A stretch of 64,000 nucleotides of DNA from Pseudomonadota bacterium. Its GTDB lineage: Bacteria; Pseudomonadota; Alphaproteobacteria; Rhizobiales; Beijerinckiaceae. Below the pieces are notes generated by a model, which was not told the origin of the DNA, did not search any database, and saw only the letters and a list, made by a program, of their open reading frames with translations. Of this stretch, positions 25,675 through 34,626 are shown piece after piece. Position 1 is the first letter of the stretch, and every line of letters starts with the position of its first letter. The position numbers were made by a program, and so were the translations under genes. Location: the NCBI GenBank assembly GCA_021813805.1, contig JAKAJL010000003.1:62001-126000 (forward strand), given 5' to 3'.

Positions 25675-26229
25675 TCAAGGCTTGGCCGCCGCGACCGCCG
25701 CGGCGACGGCGCCGGCCTCGACCGGCTTGCCGGTGAGTTGCTGCAGGATGGCGTGGGTCGCCTCGACGGCGATGGATTCGACATTGGCCATGGCGGCGGA
25801 TTTCTTCTCGCCGATCTGCTTTTCGGCGTCGGCCAGCTTCGCCGCGAGATCGGCTTCGAGCTGGGCGCGGCGCGCGCCCGCAGCCTGGGCGGCTTCGGCA
25901 TGGGCCTGCTGGCCGAGCGCCTGCGCCCGCGCCTTGGCTTCGGCCAGCGTTTTTTCATGGGCCGTGGCGGCCTGGCTCGCGTCGAACTGGGCCTGGGCGG
26001 CGGCGGCGAGGTCGTCGTCGACCGCGTTCCGGCGTGACGAAAGAATGCCAGCGACGCGTGGCAGGGCTATTTTCGACATCAGCAGATAAAGCAGGCCGAA
26101 GACGATGGCGAGCCAGATGATCTGCGGCGCGAAATAATTGGTGTCAAAGGGCGGGAATACGTCTGCGTGGGCGTTGCTGGCCGGAACCTCGGTTCCCGCG
26201 ACCTGCCCTTCAGCGGCTTGCGAAGCCAT
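25675..26229 (-). CDS. atpG: ATP synthase F0 subunit b'
   Basis: A 184-residue b' subunit. From ATG 26229 (MASQAAEGQ) it has a variable polar N-terminus, a membrane helix at about residues 34-54 (NYFAPQIIWLAIVFGLLYLLM) cut at its likely ends, then LPRVAGILSSRRNAVDDDL and a long coiled coil. The longer N-terminus and the VAGILSSRRNAVDDDLA motif distinguish b' from b. The pair forms the outer stalk. An upstream in-frame start at 26244 exists. Its symbol varies in databases (atpF', atpF2 or atpG); the last must not be confused with the F1 gamma gene. Confidence 0.93.
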   Translation of the reverse strand: MASQAAEGQVAGTEVPASNAHADVFPPFDTNYFAPQIIWLAIVFGLLYLLMSKIALPRVAGILSSRRNAVDDDLAAAAQAQFDASQAATAHEKTLAEAKARAQALGQQAHAEAAQAAGARRAQLEADLAAKLADAEKQIGEKKSAAMANVESIAVEATHAILQQLTGKPVEAGAVAAAVAAAKP

Positions 26230-26331
26230 GGCCGTTCCTAACACTCGATGATTTGAGGAGCGGCGCGCGTCGGCCGGGCCGGCGCGCGCAAGTTGTCGGG
26301 CTCGGCGCGCGGCCGGCCCGTCAAGTGCGCG

Positions 26332-26562
26332 TCAATGGGAGACGAACAGCAGGATCAGCGCGATCAGGAAGGCGAAGATGCCAAGACCTTCGGCGAGCGC
26401 CGTGCCGATGAAGACGCGGCCGAATTGACCGTCGGACGCCGACGGATTGCGCAGCGCGCCAGAAAGGAAGTGGCCCCAGATCAGGCCGACGCCGATGGCG
26501 GCGGAACCGACGCCGATCGCCGCGAGGCCCGCGCCGATAAGTTTGGCTGCTTCAGAACCCAT
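26332..26562 (-). CDS. atpE: ATP synthase F0 subunit c
   Basis: A 76-residue proteolipid of two helices that forms the rotor ring. The polar loop is [16 protein letters not shown], and the ion-binding glutamate lies in helix 2 in [14 protein letters not shown], which indicates proton rather than sodium coupling because no extra sodium ligands are visible. I chose ATG 26562 since GGAG lies six bases before it; ATG 26574 is possible. Length and sequence are typical for Rhizobiales. It is placed between atpB and the b' gene, about 50 and 100 bases away. Confidence 0.95.
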   Translation of the reverse strand: MGSEAAKLIGAGLAAIGVGSAAIGVGLIWGHFLSGALRNPSASDGQFGRVFIGTALAEGLGIFAFLIALILLFVSH

Positions 26563-26611
26563 TGATGACTCCATTTAGATGTGGGCGACCATTTGTTGTT
26601 GGCGAAGATTA

Positions 26612-27376
26612 TCAGTGGCCCGGGTGAAGCGCGTCTACCAGATAGACGCAAGTGAGAATGGCGAAGACATAAGCTTGCAGCACCGCGACCAGACCTTCGA
26701 AGGCGGTCAGCAGGACGATTCCGGCCAGCGGCAGCGGAGCGAGCAGGGCATAGGCGCCGGCGCCGAGCAGCATGACGACGAAGCCGCCGAACACCACCAG
26801 CATGATGTGGCCGGCGAGGATGTTGGCGAAAAGACGAACCGACAAGGTCACTGGCCGCGAAATGAAGGACAGGACTTCGATCGGGACAATGAACGGCAGC
26901 ATGAACGGGCTGACGCCGGACGGCTTGAAGACGTTGAACCAGTGAAGGCCGTGCTTGTAGACGCCGTAGCCGACCACCAGAAAGATGATGGAGAAGGCAA
27001 AGGTCGCGGTGACGAAGATCTGGGCCATGACCTCGAACGTATAGGGCCAGAGGCCGATCACGTTGCAGGCCAGAATGAACATGAACAGGGTGAACACCAG
27101 CGGGAAGAAACGCATGCCGTCCTCGCCGGCGGTCTGGCGCACCATGTCCTGGGAGAATTCGTAAAAGGCCTCGGCGGCGGTCTGGAGCCGGGACGGCACG
27201 ATATTGCGGCTCGACGTGCCGATCAGCATGACGACGACGACGGCCAGCGCCGCGATGACCATGAACAAGGCGGCATTGGTGAAGGAGGCGTCGACCCCGA
27301 AAATATGCAGGGGCGCGATCACCTTGACGTGGAATTGATGGATGGGATCGAGCACCGGGGCGCCAGCTTCCGACAT
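26612..27376 (-). CDS. atpB: ATP synthase F0 subunit a
   Basis: A 254-residue membrane protein with about six helices, forming the proton half channels against the c ring. The essential arginine is in VTLSVRLFANILAGH, and the later GLVAVLQAYVFAILTCVYL helix is conserved. The N-terminus MSEAGAPVLDPIHQFHVK is typical of alphaproteobacteria. It is preceded by atpI 41 bases upstream and followed by atpE, so the order I-B-E-F'-F is standard for the class. Confidence 0.96.
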   Translation of the reverse strand: MSEAGAPVLDPIHQFHVKVIAPLHIFGVDASFTNAALFMVIAALAVVVVMLIGTSSRNIVPSRLQTAAEAFYEFSQDMVRQTAGEDGMRFFPLVFTLFMFILACNVIGLWPYTFEVMAQIFVTATFAFSIIFLVVGYGVYKHGLHWFNVFKPSGVSPFMLPFIVPIEVLSFISRPVTLSVRLFANILAGHIMLVVFGGFVVMLLGAGAYALLAPLPLAGIVLLTAFEGLVAVLQAYVFAILTCVYLVDALHPGH

Positions 27377-27417
27377 GTTCCGTCCTTAACCTCTTATGCG
27401 GGAACGACCCGCCCAGC

Positions 27418-27777
27418 TCACGACTGCCGCGGCGGTTCTCCGCCGGAACGCCTCAGCGGCGGCGCCGCCAGGCGATAGACATTGCGAAACCCCGCCGCCA
27501 CGCCAAATCCCACCCACAGGATCAGCAGGAAGGGGGCGGTGTGGAGCCACACATCGAGGCGCCAGCCAATCAGCGCGCCCACGATGATGGGACCCACGAA
27601 TTCCGTCAGCACGCGAAAGCCGAGGCTGATCGCCTGCCCGAGGTTCTTCCCTGAAGAATCCGCTTGCGCCTTGCGCTCGGTCTCCTTGCGGTCGGCTTCG
27701 CGCTGGCTCTGAAGGTCGGCGGTCAATTTAGCGAGCCGCGCCTGCAAATTCTCTTGGTCTTCCGGACTAGTCCCCAA
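27418..27777 (-). CDS. atpI: AtpI-like F0 assembly protein
   Basis: A 119-residue protein with a charged coiled N-terminus (QENLQARLAKLTADLQSQRE) and two membrane helices, the first in LTEFVGPIIVGALIGW and the second in FLLILWVGFGVAAGF. This is the AtpI / AtpZ-type protein found at the head of F0 operons, which helps assemble the c ring. No ATG suits; I chose TTG 27777, preceded by GGAG seven bases before. The frame is open far upstream without other signals. It heads the F0 operon; the promoter must lie in the 310 bases before it. Confidence 0.85.
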   Translation of the reverse strand: MGTSPEDQENLQARLAKLTADLQSQREADRKETERKAQADSSGKNLGQAISLGFRVLTEFVGPIIVGALIGWRLDVWLHTAPFLLILWVGFGVAAGFRNVYRLAAPPLRRSGGEPPRQS

Positions 27778-27954
27778 AGCCTGTCTCCAGAGCCGTGGCT
27801 TTCCCGAACCCGGCGCCCGCGGGCGTAATCCGGATCGGGGACCGGAATTGACGAAAAAGTTCGGAATGAATCCATCCCGCCCTTTTGAACCGGGCGCAAC
27901 ATATTGACGCGCCCGCCTCGTGTCAAGACAACATCGGCTTTTCTGTGGCATACA

Positions 27955-27977
27955 TAATACGTTGAAATAACGTATTA
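27955..27977. promoter_or_regulatory. Palindromic operator candidate between atpI and the TMEM175-like gene
   Basis: A perfect inverted repeat with 9-bp arms (TAATACGTT and AACGTATTA) and a GAAAT spacer. It lies in the AT-rich centre of the 312-base divergent region 27778-28089, 178 bases before atpI and 113 before the channel gene. The symmetric arms suggest a dimeric regulator. Nothing else is visible in this gene-free stretch. Confidence 0.5.
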
Positions 27978-28089
27978 ATTTGCCACGCGCGCGATTGCGC
28001 CACAGGGTTTTTGTGCATTGCGGCATGAGGCCGCGGTTTGTTCCCACGGTCCGATGCTCTAAACTTCGCGGGAAAGGGGAGGTTCGGGG

Positions 28090-28674
28090 GTGACCAGCGA
28101 GCGGCTGAAGGCTTTTTCCGATGGCGTGCTGGCGATCATCATCACCATCATGGTGCTGGATCTGAAGGCGCCGCAGGGCGCGAGCTTCGCCGCGCTTCGG
28201 CCGCTGTGGCCGACTTTCGTGGCCTATGTGCTGAGCTTCGTCTATGTCGGCATCTACTGGAACAACCACCACCACCTGTTCGTCATCGTGAAGAAGGTGA
28301 ATGGCGGCGTGCTCTGGGCCAATATCCACCTGCTGTTCTGGCTGTCGCTTCTGCCCTTTGTGACCGCCTGGGCCAGCGACGCCCATTTCGCCCGCGATCC
28401 GGTCGCGCTTTACGGCGCCGTGCTGCTCGGCGCGGCGATCGCCTATTCGATCCTGGTCATGACCCTGCTGCGGGCGCAGGACGGCAGAACCCTGCTTCAT
28501 GACGCGATCGGCCGCGACATCAAGGGCTGGATATCGATCGCGGCCTATGTGCTGGGAATCGCCGGCGCTTTCGTCCAGCCCTGGATCGGCTGCCTGTTCT
28601 ATGTCGCGGTCGCGGCGATGTGGCTCGTTCCCGACCGGCGGATCGAGTCGCGAATGAATGAGCTTCGAGGGTGA
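28090..28674 (+). CDS. TMEM175-family (DUF1211) potassium channel-like protein
   Basis: A 194-residue membrane protein with about six helices. The first has the family signature RLKAFSDGVLAIIITIMVLDL (listed here to its end at residue 25), in which the FSDG motif and following isoleucines line the pore in bacterial TMEM175 channels. A histidine run NNHHHLF lies after helix 3. Bacterial members conduct potassium as tetramers. The start is GTG 28090, after GGGGAGG. It is divergent from atpI across a palindrome. Its last 76 bases overlap the convergent lipoprotein gene. Confidence 0.88.
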   Translation: MTSERLKAFSDGVLAIIITIMVLDLKAPQGASFAALRPLWPTFVAYVLSFVYVGIYWNNHHHLFVIVKKVNGGVLWANIHLLFWLSLLPFVTAWASDAHFARDPVALYGAVLLGAAIAYSILVMTLLRAQDGRTLLHDAIGRDIKGWISIAAYVLGIAGAFVQPWIGCLFYVAVAAMWLVPDRRIESRMNELRG

Positions 28675-29369
28675 AACCGCGCCGCCGGGGCGACGAAGAC
28701 CGCCGAGGGCGAACGGAACGGAGCGCCCTGGTCTTTCCACGGCGGCTCGGGCTTTACCGCGCCGGCCGGGTACGCCACGTTCAGCATATCGGGTTCGGAA
28801 CGCTGGCGCGCCGGCCAGTTGCGGACCTCGATGGTCGGCGGGGCGCGATGCGGCGGGGCGAAAAGCGCGGCGCCATAGCCCACGGAGCCGATCGCGCGAC
28901 ACTCGCCGGATTGGTGCGTCACCACATAGGGGCGGCCGTCAGGGCCCGAGCGCGTGATCTCGACGGAGCGCGAGCAATAATTCCCATCGCGGCCGACGGT
29001 CGAAACATAGGAATATTCGCGCGCGCCTGGCGGCAGGCCGCGGACGTCGACATTCAGCATCCCGTCCGGACCGAGCGGGGCCGGAGGAACCATGGCGCCG
29101 TCCATCAGCGCGGCCATTTCGAGATCCATCTGCGCCGAAATCCGGTCGAGCGCCATGAAGGGCGAGGCGGCCGGGAAATATTCGACCGCGAGCGGTGGCG
29201 CGAAGGCGACGCGGGGCGGGATGTCCCCGGCATACCGGATCTGCGCGACGCCGCCATAGGGCGACGGAACCAACAGGCTGTGCAGCGGCTGCGCCAGCCA
29301 TAGCCCGGCGCACCCGGCCAGAGCGAGCGCCGCGGCGCCGGAAAGGACGAAAGTCTTGCCGTTTCGCAT
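28599..29369 (-). CDS. Putative lipoprotein of unknown function
   Basis: A 256-residue protein from ATG 29369, which has GGGAGA before it. The N-terminus has a lipoprotein signal (FVLSGAAALALAGCAG) with the lipobox cysteine at residue 20. The mature protein is proline-rich with PPRVAFAPPLAVEYFPAAS, a YSYVSTVGRDGNYCSRSVEI block and RPYVVTHQSGECRAIGS, the two cysteines possibly paired. I do not recognise the family. The 3' end overlaps the TMEM175-like gene by 76 bases, so the last 25 residues may be poorly conserved. Confidence 0.7.
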   Translation of the reverse strand: MRNGKTFVLSGAAALALAGCAGLWLAQPLHSLLVPSPYGGVAQIRYAGDIPPRVAFAPPLAVEYFPAASPFMALDRISAQMDLEMAALMDGAMVPPAPLGPDGMLNVDVRGLPPGAREYSYVSTVGRDGNYCSRSVEITRSGPDGRPYVVTHQSGECRAIGSVGYGAALFAPPHRAPPTIEVRNWPARQRSEPDMLNVAYPAGAVKPEPPWKDQGAPFRSPSAVFVAPAARFHPRSSFIRDSIRRSGTSHIAATAT

Positions 29370-29499
29370 GATAGTCTCCCTGGTTTGCGAAGACGACAGG
29401 AAGGCTGACGACGAAATTTGGCCAGATCGGGACAGAAAGCTAAATTTTTCGTAAGGATTCAGAGACTTGACCTGATTTTCCGTCGGCGTCGGCGCGGGA

Positions 29500-32400
29500 T
29501 CAGCTCGCCTCCAGAAGCCGCTCGGCCTGCTCCAGCTCCACCGACACCAGTTGCGAGACGCCGCGTTCGGCCTGGGTGACGCCGAACAGGCGGTCCATCC
29601 GCGCCATGGTGATGGGGTTGTGGGTGATGGTGATGAAGCGCGTGTCGGTCTTGCCGCGCATGTCTTCGAGAAGGTCGCAAAACCGTTCGACATTGGCGTC
29701 GTCGAGCGGCGCATCCACCTCGTCGAGCACGCAGATCGGGGCCGGATTGGTCAGGAACACCGCGAAGATCAGCGACATGGCGGTCAGAGCCTGCTCGCCG
29801 CCGGAAAGCAGGGTCATGGTGGCCGGCTTCTTGCCGGGCGGCTTGGCGAGGATTTCCAGGCCGGCTTCGAGCGGATCGTCGGACTCGACCAGTTGCAGTT
29901 CGGCCGAGCCGCCGCCGAACAGGATGGTGAACAATTCGCGGAAATGGGCGTCCACCCTGGCGAACGCGTCGAGCAGGCGCTCGCGGCCTTCCTTGTTGAG
30001 CGCGCCGATGGCCGCGCGCAATTTGCGGATCGCCTCGGCGAGGTCGTCGCGCTCGGCGGCGAGCTTGGCCTGCTCGTCCTCGATCGCCGACAGTTCGTCC
30101 TCGGCGCGCAGATTGACGCCGCCGAGCCTTTCGCGGTCCTGCTTGAGATTGGCGAGCCGGGCGCTGACGCCTTCCATCGGCGGCGGTTCGGCGCCCTCGG
30201 CGAGGCCGGCGAGCGCGGACAAGCCTTGCGGCGCGCAGTTCATCTGGTCGCCAATGTCGCGAATCAGAACCTGAAGCCGCGTCCGGGCGGCCTCGGCCTG
30301 GGCTTCGAGCCGCGCGCGAATTTCGCGCGCGGCGCTCATGGCGTCGAGCGCCGCGCGGGCGGCCCGGTCGGCCTCGGCCAGGGCGTTTTCGCCTTCCGCG
30401 CGGGCGTCGGCGGCCTGCTTCCGCGCCGCCTCGGCCTCTTCGATTTTCTGGCCCAGCGAGCGGCGCTGAAGCAGGAATTCGTCGGGCGCGTCTTCGAGAC
30501 TGACCAGTTCTTCCTGCGCCTCTGTCAGGCGGAATTCGATTTCCTCGGTCTGGAACTGCGCGCGCGCTTTGCGATCCAGCCAACTCTTCTTTTCACGCGC
30601 GATGGATTCGCGCCGGCGCAGCCGCGTCTCCGCCTCGCGGGAGAAGGCCTGCAGGGCGGAGCGGGCCTCAGAAGCTTCGGCTCGGTCCATGGCGTTGGCG
30701 GCGCGGGCGGCGTCGCGCTCGCCGAGCAAAGTCGCGGGCTCGGCGACATTGTCAAACGCCTCGCGCGCCTCGAACAGGCGCGCGCGAGCTTCATCGCGCA
30801 GTTCTTCGGCGCGCTCGCGGGCGCCTTCGAGGTTGGCGAGGCGCGACAGGAACTGCGCCTGCCGCTTTTCGGCGGCATTGGCCGATTCGCGCGCCTCGGC
30901 CAGGGCTTTCTGCGTCATGCGCGCGGCCTGGCGGGCGCGCTGGTCGGCCTCCGAAGCCTCCAGAACGGCCGTCTTCGCCGCCTCCATCCGGGCTTCCGCC
31001 TCCTCGACCGCGGCGCGGGCCTGCGCCGCCTCGATCTTCAGCTCTTCCAGCCGGTTCTTTTCGGCGAGCCGCCGCGCGGCGGGCGTCGGCGCCTCGGCGC
31101 CGTGCGTAAAACCGTCCCAGCGCCACAGATCGCCCTCGATCGAGACCAGGCGTTGGCCGGTTTTGAGATGCTGGCGCAGACTCGGACCCATGTCGCGGGA
31201 AACCAGGCCGATCTGGGCCAGGCGGCGATGAAGCGCGGGCGGGGCCTCGACCCATGTCGTCAGGGGCCGCGCGCCAGCGGGCAATGCGGGATCGCCGGCG
31301 CTCTGGGTGAGCGCCCAATGGGTCGGGGCGTCGTCGTCGTCGGACGCGTCGAGATCGTCGCCCAGCGCCGCGCCGAGCGCCGCCTCATAGCCGCGCGCGA
31401 CATTGATGCGCTCCAGCACCGCCGGCCAGCCGGCGCTGGCGCCGGTCTGCAGCAATTTGGCCAGGGCGCCGACCTCGGCTTCGAGCTTCTGGGCCTGTCT
31501 TTCGGCTTGAGCCAGCGGCCCGCGTGAAAAATTTTCCTCGTCGCGGGCGAGCGCCAGCGCGGTTTCCGCGTTCAGCGCCTCTTCCTCGGCCTGGGCCGCC
31601 GCGTCCATCAGCCGTTCGGCTTCGGCCAGAGCCTCGGCCAGTTCGGCGTCGCTTTCGGCGCTGTCGCGCAAGGCTGAAATTTCGTTTTCGGCGCGCGAAA
31701 ATTCGGCCTCGAATCGGGCGACGGCCTGTTCCTCGCGCCGCGCGGCCTCGCCCAGCGCGTTGCGCTGCGCCTCGGCGTTGGCGAAGGCGTTCTGGGCGAT
31801 TTCGAGCGCCTGCTCCGAAGCGCGCAGCTTTTCCTCCGCAGCCTCGCAGCGCAGCCGAGCTTCTTCCACCAGATCGGCCTCGGCCTCGCCGGCGCCATCG
31901 AGTTCTTCGTCCTCGGCTTCGAGCCGGGCCAGCATCGCGGCGGCGTCCTCGTAATGGGCGCGCTCGCGGGCGAGGTCGCCTGCGGCCTGGGCGATCCGGC
32001 GCTCGGTCTCCGCCTTGCGCTCGGCCGCGCGCTTTTCCTCGCCGTCGAGGGCTTCGCGGGCGAGGACGAGGCGTTGCAACGCGGCGGCGGCCTGAGCCTC
32101 GGCGTCGCGCAAGAAAGGCATGCGATGGGCGACGAGCGCCTGCAGGCGCGCGGCTTCCGCCTGTTGGCGGGTGCGCTCGGCGACATCGACGACATTGGTG
32201 TCGAAGGCGTGTTGCGCCGTCTCGGCCTCGCGCGCGGCCTCGCGGAAGGCGATCAGCGCGATCAGGGCCTCGTGGCGGCGGATTTCCGCGGCAAGCGCCC
32301 GGTAGCGCGCGGCCTGACGGGCCTGACGGCGCAGGGATTCGGCCTGGGCGCCGATCTGGGTCAAAACGTCTTCGAGACGAACGAGATTTTCCTCGGCGCC

Positions 32401-32955
32401 TTTCAACCGCAGTTCCGCCTCCTGGCGGCGGGAATGCAGGCCGCCAATGCCGGCGGCTTCCTCCAGGATGCGGCGGCGGGCCTGCGGCTTGGCGGAAATG
32501 ATCTCGCCGATCTGGCCCTGGCGCACCATGGCGGGCGAGCGCGCGCCGGAGGACGCGTCGGCGAACAGCAGTTGCACGTCGCGTGCGCGCACTTCGCGAC
32601 CGTTGACGCGATAGGTCGACCCCTGCTCGCGCTCGATCCGGCGCGTGATTTCGAGAATATCCGCGTCGTTGAACATGGCGGGCGCGGCGCGCGCCCGGTT
32701 GTCGAGGGTCAGCACCACCTCGGCGTGATTGCGCGACGGGCGCGAGCCGGCGCCGGCGAAGATCACGTCGTCCATGCCGGAGGCGCGCATCTGCTTGTAG
32801 GAATTCTCGCCCATGACCCAGCGCAGGGCCTCGACAAGGTTCGACTTGCCGCAGCCGTTCGGACCCACCACGCCGGTCAGGCCGGGGTTGATCACGAAAT
32901 CGGTCGGCTCAACGAAGCTCTTGAAGCCGGTCAGTCGGAGTTTGTCGAATCTCAT
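29500..32955 (-). CDS. smc: Chromosome partition protein SMC
   Basis: A 1151-residue SMC ATPase that compacts and segregates the chromosome. The N-terminal head has Walker A GPNGCGKSN (residues about 32-40); two long coiled coils flank the hinge near residues 500-650; the C-terminal head has the signature LSGGEQAL and Walker B ICVLDEVDAPLDDAN. Coiled-coil segments are extremely rich in Ala, Glu and Arg. Length is typical for alphaproteobacteria. In many relatives smc follows mutY-DUF721-dsbA directly; here it is about 24 kb away, so the cluster has been split. scpA and scpB are not in this window. Confidence 0.97.
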   Translation of the reverse strand: MRFDKLRLTGFKSFVEPTDFVINPGLTGVVGPNGCGKSNLVEALRWVMGENSYKQMRASGMDDVIFAGAGSRPSRNHAEVVLTLDNRARAAPAMFNDADILEITRRIEREQGSTYRVNGREVRARDVQLLFADASSGARSPAMVRQGQIGEIISAKPQARRRILEEAAGIGGLHSRRQEAELRLKGAEENLVRLEDVLTQIGAQAESLRRQARQAARYRALAAEIRRHEALIALIAFREAAREAETAQHAFDTNVVDVAERTRQQAEAARLQALVAHRMPFLRDAEAQAAAALQRLVLAREALDGEEKRAAERKAETERRIAQAAGDLARERAHYEDAAAMLARLEAEDEELDGAGEAEADLVEEARLRCEAAEEKLRASEQALEIAQNAFANAEAQRNALGEAARREEQAVARFEAEFSRAENEISALRDSAESDAELAEALAEAERLMDAAAQAEEEALNAETALALARDEENFSRGPLAQAERQAQKLEAEVGALAKLLQTGASAGWPAVLERINVARGYEAALGAALGDDLDASDDDDAPTHWALTQSAGDPALPAGARPLTTWVEAPPALHRRLAQIGLVSRDMGPSLRQHLKTGQRLVSIEGDLWRWDGFTHGAEAPTPAARRLAEKNRLEELKIEAAQARAAVEEAEARMEAAKTAVLEASEADQRARQAARMTQKALAEARESANAAEKRQAQFLSRLANLEGARERAEELRDEARARLFEAREAFDNVAEPATLLGERDAARAANAMDRAEASEARSALQAFSREAETRLRRRESIAREKKSWLDRKARAQFQTEEIEFRLTEAQEELVSLEDAPDEFLLQRRSLGQKIEEAEAARKQAADARAEGENALAEADRAARAALDAMSAAREIRARLEAQAEAARTRLQVLIRDIGDQMNCAPQGLSALAGLAEGAEPPPMEGVSARLANLKQDRERLGGVNLRAEDELSAIEDEQAKLAAERDDLAEAIRKLRAAIGALNKEGRERLLDAFARVDAHFRELFTILFGGGSAELQLVESDDPLEAGLEILAKPPGKKPATMTLLSGGEQALTAMSLIFAVFLTNPAPICVLDEVDAPLDDANVERFCDLLEDMRGKTDTRFITITHNPITMARMDRLFGVTQAERGVSQLVSVELEQAERLLEAS

Positions 32956-33238
32956 GCCTTAAGCGAAGGCGCTCCTGGTTCTCCCAAGGGAACAGAGCGT
33001 CAGAAGCCCGACGGAATCAAGCGCGGCCGCGCCAAAAGTTGGGGAAAAGCCGGGGTCTTCCCCTCTCCCGCATCGGCCGCTGCAAGGCGGGCGTAAGCCG
33101 AAGCGCCAAGAACGCGCGACGAGACCCGCCGCTCGGTCCATGGAAATCGAAGACTTCGCCGGGCGGGAAGCGGTTGCGGGCCGGCGCCGCGGCGCTGGGC
33201 CCTCAATCTCCCCATGCAGGTAAATTGTGCATGTTTTC

Positions 33239-33291
33239 TTGACCAACATCAAATCGCGCGCCGGTAGACTCATGATATTGATCTGCATCAA
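33239..33291 (+). promoter_or_regulatory. Two FNR/FixK boxes upstream of the Crp/Fnr-type gene
   Basis: Box 2 is a perfect TTGAT-N4-ATCAA site (TTGATCTGCATCAA, 33278-33291). Box 1 is TTGACCAACATCAA (33239-33252), one mismatch. The centres are 39 bases apart. If box 1 activates from -41.5, transcription would start near 33287 inside box 2, so box 2 could repress; this is inference. The boxes lie in the 360-base gene-free stretch 32956-33315. Confidence 0.75.
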
Positions 33292-33315
33292 GAAAGCGGA
33301 GGCGAGCGTTTTTGC

Positions 33316-34626
33316 ATGGATGCGAGAGACCAGGACACCCTGTTGCGATCTCCCTTGCTGATGGCGGCCGGACCTGAACTTCTGGCTTCACTGGCGCCGT
33401 CGGCTTCGGTTCGCGACTATCAGGGCGGCGAGACATTGTTCGCGCAAGGCGCGGCGGCCGACGCCCTTTTTGTCGTCGCCGAGGGCTGCATTAAGCTGTG
33501 CCGGAAAAGCGGAAGCCATGAACAGGCCGTCCTCTCGGTCCTGACCGCCGGCCAGGTCTATTTCGAGCCGTCGATGTTCTCGGCCGGGCGCCATCTGGCG
33601 ACGGCGGAAGCCGTTTCCTTCGCGCGCGTCATTCGCTTCGACGGCATGGCCATTCGCGCGGCCATGGCCCTGAAGCCCAGCCTCGCCCTGGATTTGTTCG
33701 CCCTCTGCTCCGACGCGCGCGCGACCCTGGTCGAACAGATCGAGCAGCTCAAGACGCATTCCGTTTCGCAGCGGGTGGCCTCCTTCCTTCTTGAGCAGAT
33801 CGAAGCGGCGAATGAAGGAACGGCTGTCACATTGCCCTACAGCAAGACGCTGATCGCCATGCTGGTCGGCGCGACGTCGGAAAGTTTCTCCCGTGCGCTG
33901 GTCCAGCTCCGCGCGCATGGGGTCGAAATCGATCGCGAGAAGGTGACGATCCTGGACGTCGAACGCGTGCGGCGCTACGTCGAGGCGCCGTTCGGCGAAA
34001 GCCTGCGTGAGAGGAAGCAGGCTCCTACCCGCTTCTCGTCGATGTGGAAGCGACGGAAATTCGACGAGGGCCTGTTGCGGTCGTGGCGGAAGGCGGTCGC
34101 CGCGAGCGAACCGATCTCGTTGCTTCTGGTCGATGTCGGGGCCGGCCCGCCCTCGAACGAGACCCCCTCCAGCCCGGTCGATCGCGCTCTTCTGGCCGCC
34201 GTCGGCGACGACATTTTCCGCGAGGCCGATCGCGACGGCAAATCCATGGTGCATTACAATGGCGAGATCTTCGCGGTGGCGGCGCCCGGCGCAGACCACG
34301 GCGGCGCGATGACGCTCGGCGAAAGGCTGCTGTCGACGATCGAAAACGCCGCGATCCGGCGCGGGACGGAGACGGCGGCGACCAGGATCGCGGCGATCGG
34401 CGCGGCGACGATCGTTCCGAACACCGGGGACCGCATCGAAAAGATCGTCTGCTATGCCGATATCGCCCTTCATCGCGCCAAGGCGCTTGGGCGCGGCCGC
34501 GTCTGCAGCTTCCATGACGATCCATCCTGCGAGACGGCGAAGCGCAGCCCCTCGGGCGGCGCGAAGATTCCGGTGATCGAGTCGCCCCATTGTTCAGAAT
34601 GCCGCCGCGACGCCTGCGGCGCCTAA
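33316..34626 (+). CDS. Crp/Fnr-type regulator fused to a degenerate GGDEF domain
   Basis: A 436-residue protein. Residues about 15-130 form a cyclic-nucleotide-binding-like domain (DYQGGETLFAQGAAADALFVV), 150-225 a Crp-type winged helix (SVSQRVASFLLEQIE, LVGATSESFSRALVQL), and about 245-410 resemble a diguanylate cyclase domain by its end YADIALHRAKALGRGRV; the active-site loop reads YNGEIF instead of GGDEF, so cyclase activity is unlikely. No N-terminal cysteine cluster is present, so it is not an FNR iron-sulfur sensor. The C-terminus has SPHCSECRRDAC. Two FNR/FixK boxes precede it. It lies before a cation ATPase and a stress protein gene and may control them. Confidence 0.85.
   Translation: MDARDQDTLLRSPLLMAAGPELLASLAPSASVRDYQGGETLFAQGAAADALFVVAEGCIKLCRKSGSHEQAVLSVLTAGQVYFEPSMFSAGRHLATAEAVSFARVIRFDGMAIRAAMALKPSLALDLFALCSDARATLVEQIEQLKTHSVSQRVASFLLEQIEAANEGTAVTLPYSKTLIAMLVGATSESFSRALVQLRAHGVEIDREKVTILDVERVRRYVEAPFGESLRERKQAPTRFSSMWKRRKFDEGLLRSWRKAVAASEPISLLLVDVGAGPPSNETPSSPVDRALLAAVGDDIFREADRDGKSMVHYNGEIFAVAAPGADHGGAMTLGERLLSTIENAAIRRGTETAATRIAAIGAATIVPNTGDRIEKIVCYADIALHRAKALGRGRVCSFHDDPSCETAKRSPSGGAKIPVIESPHCSECRRDACGA

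Noticed and set aside
29551-31527. A 658-codon open frame on the plus strand
   Set aside because: Antisense to smc; repetitive GLG/RRL composition caused by the coiled-coil codons of smc.
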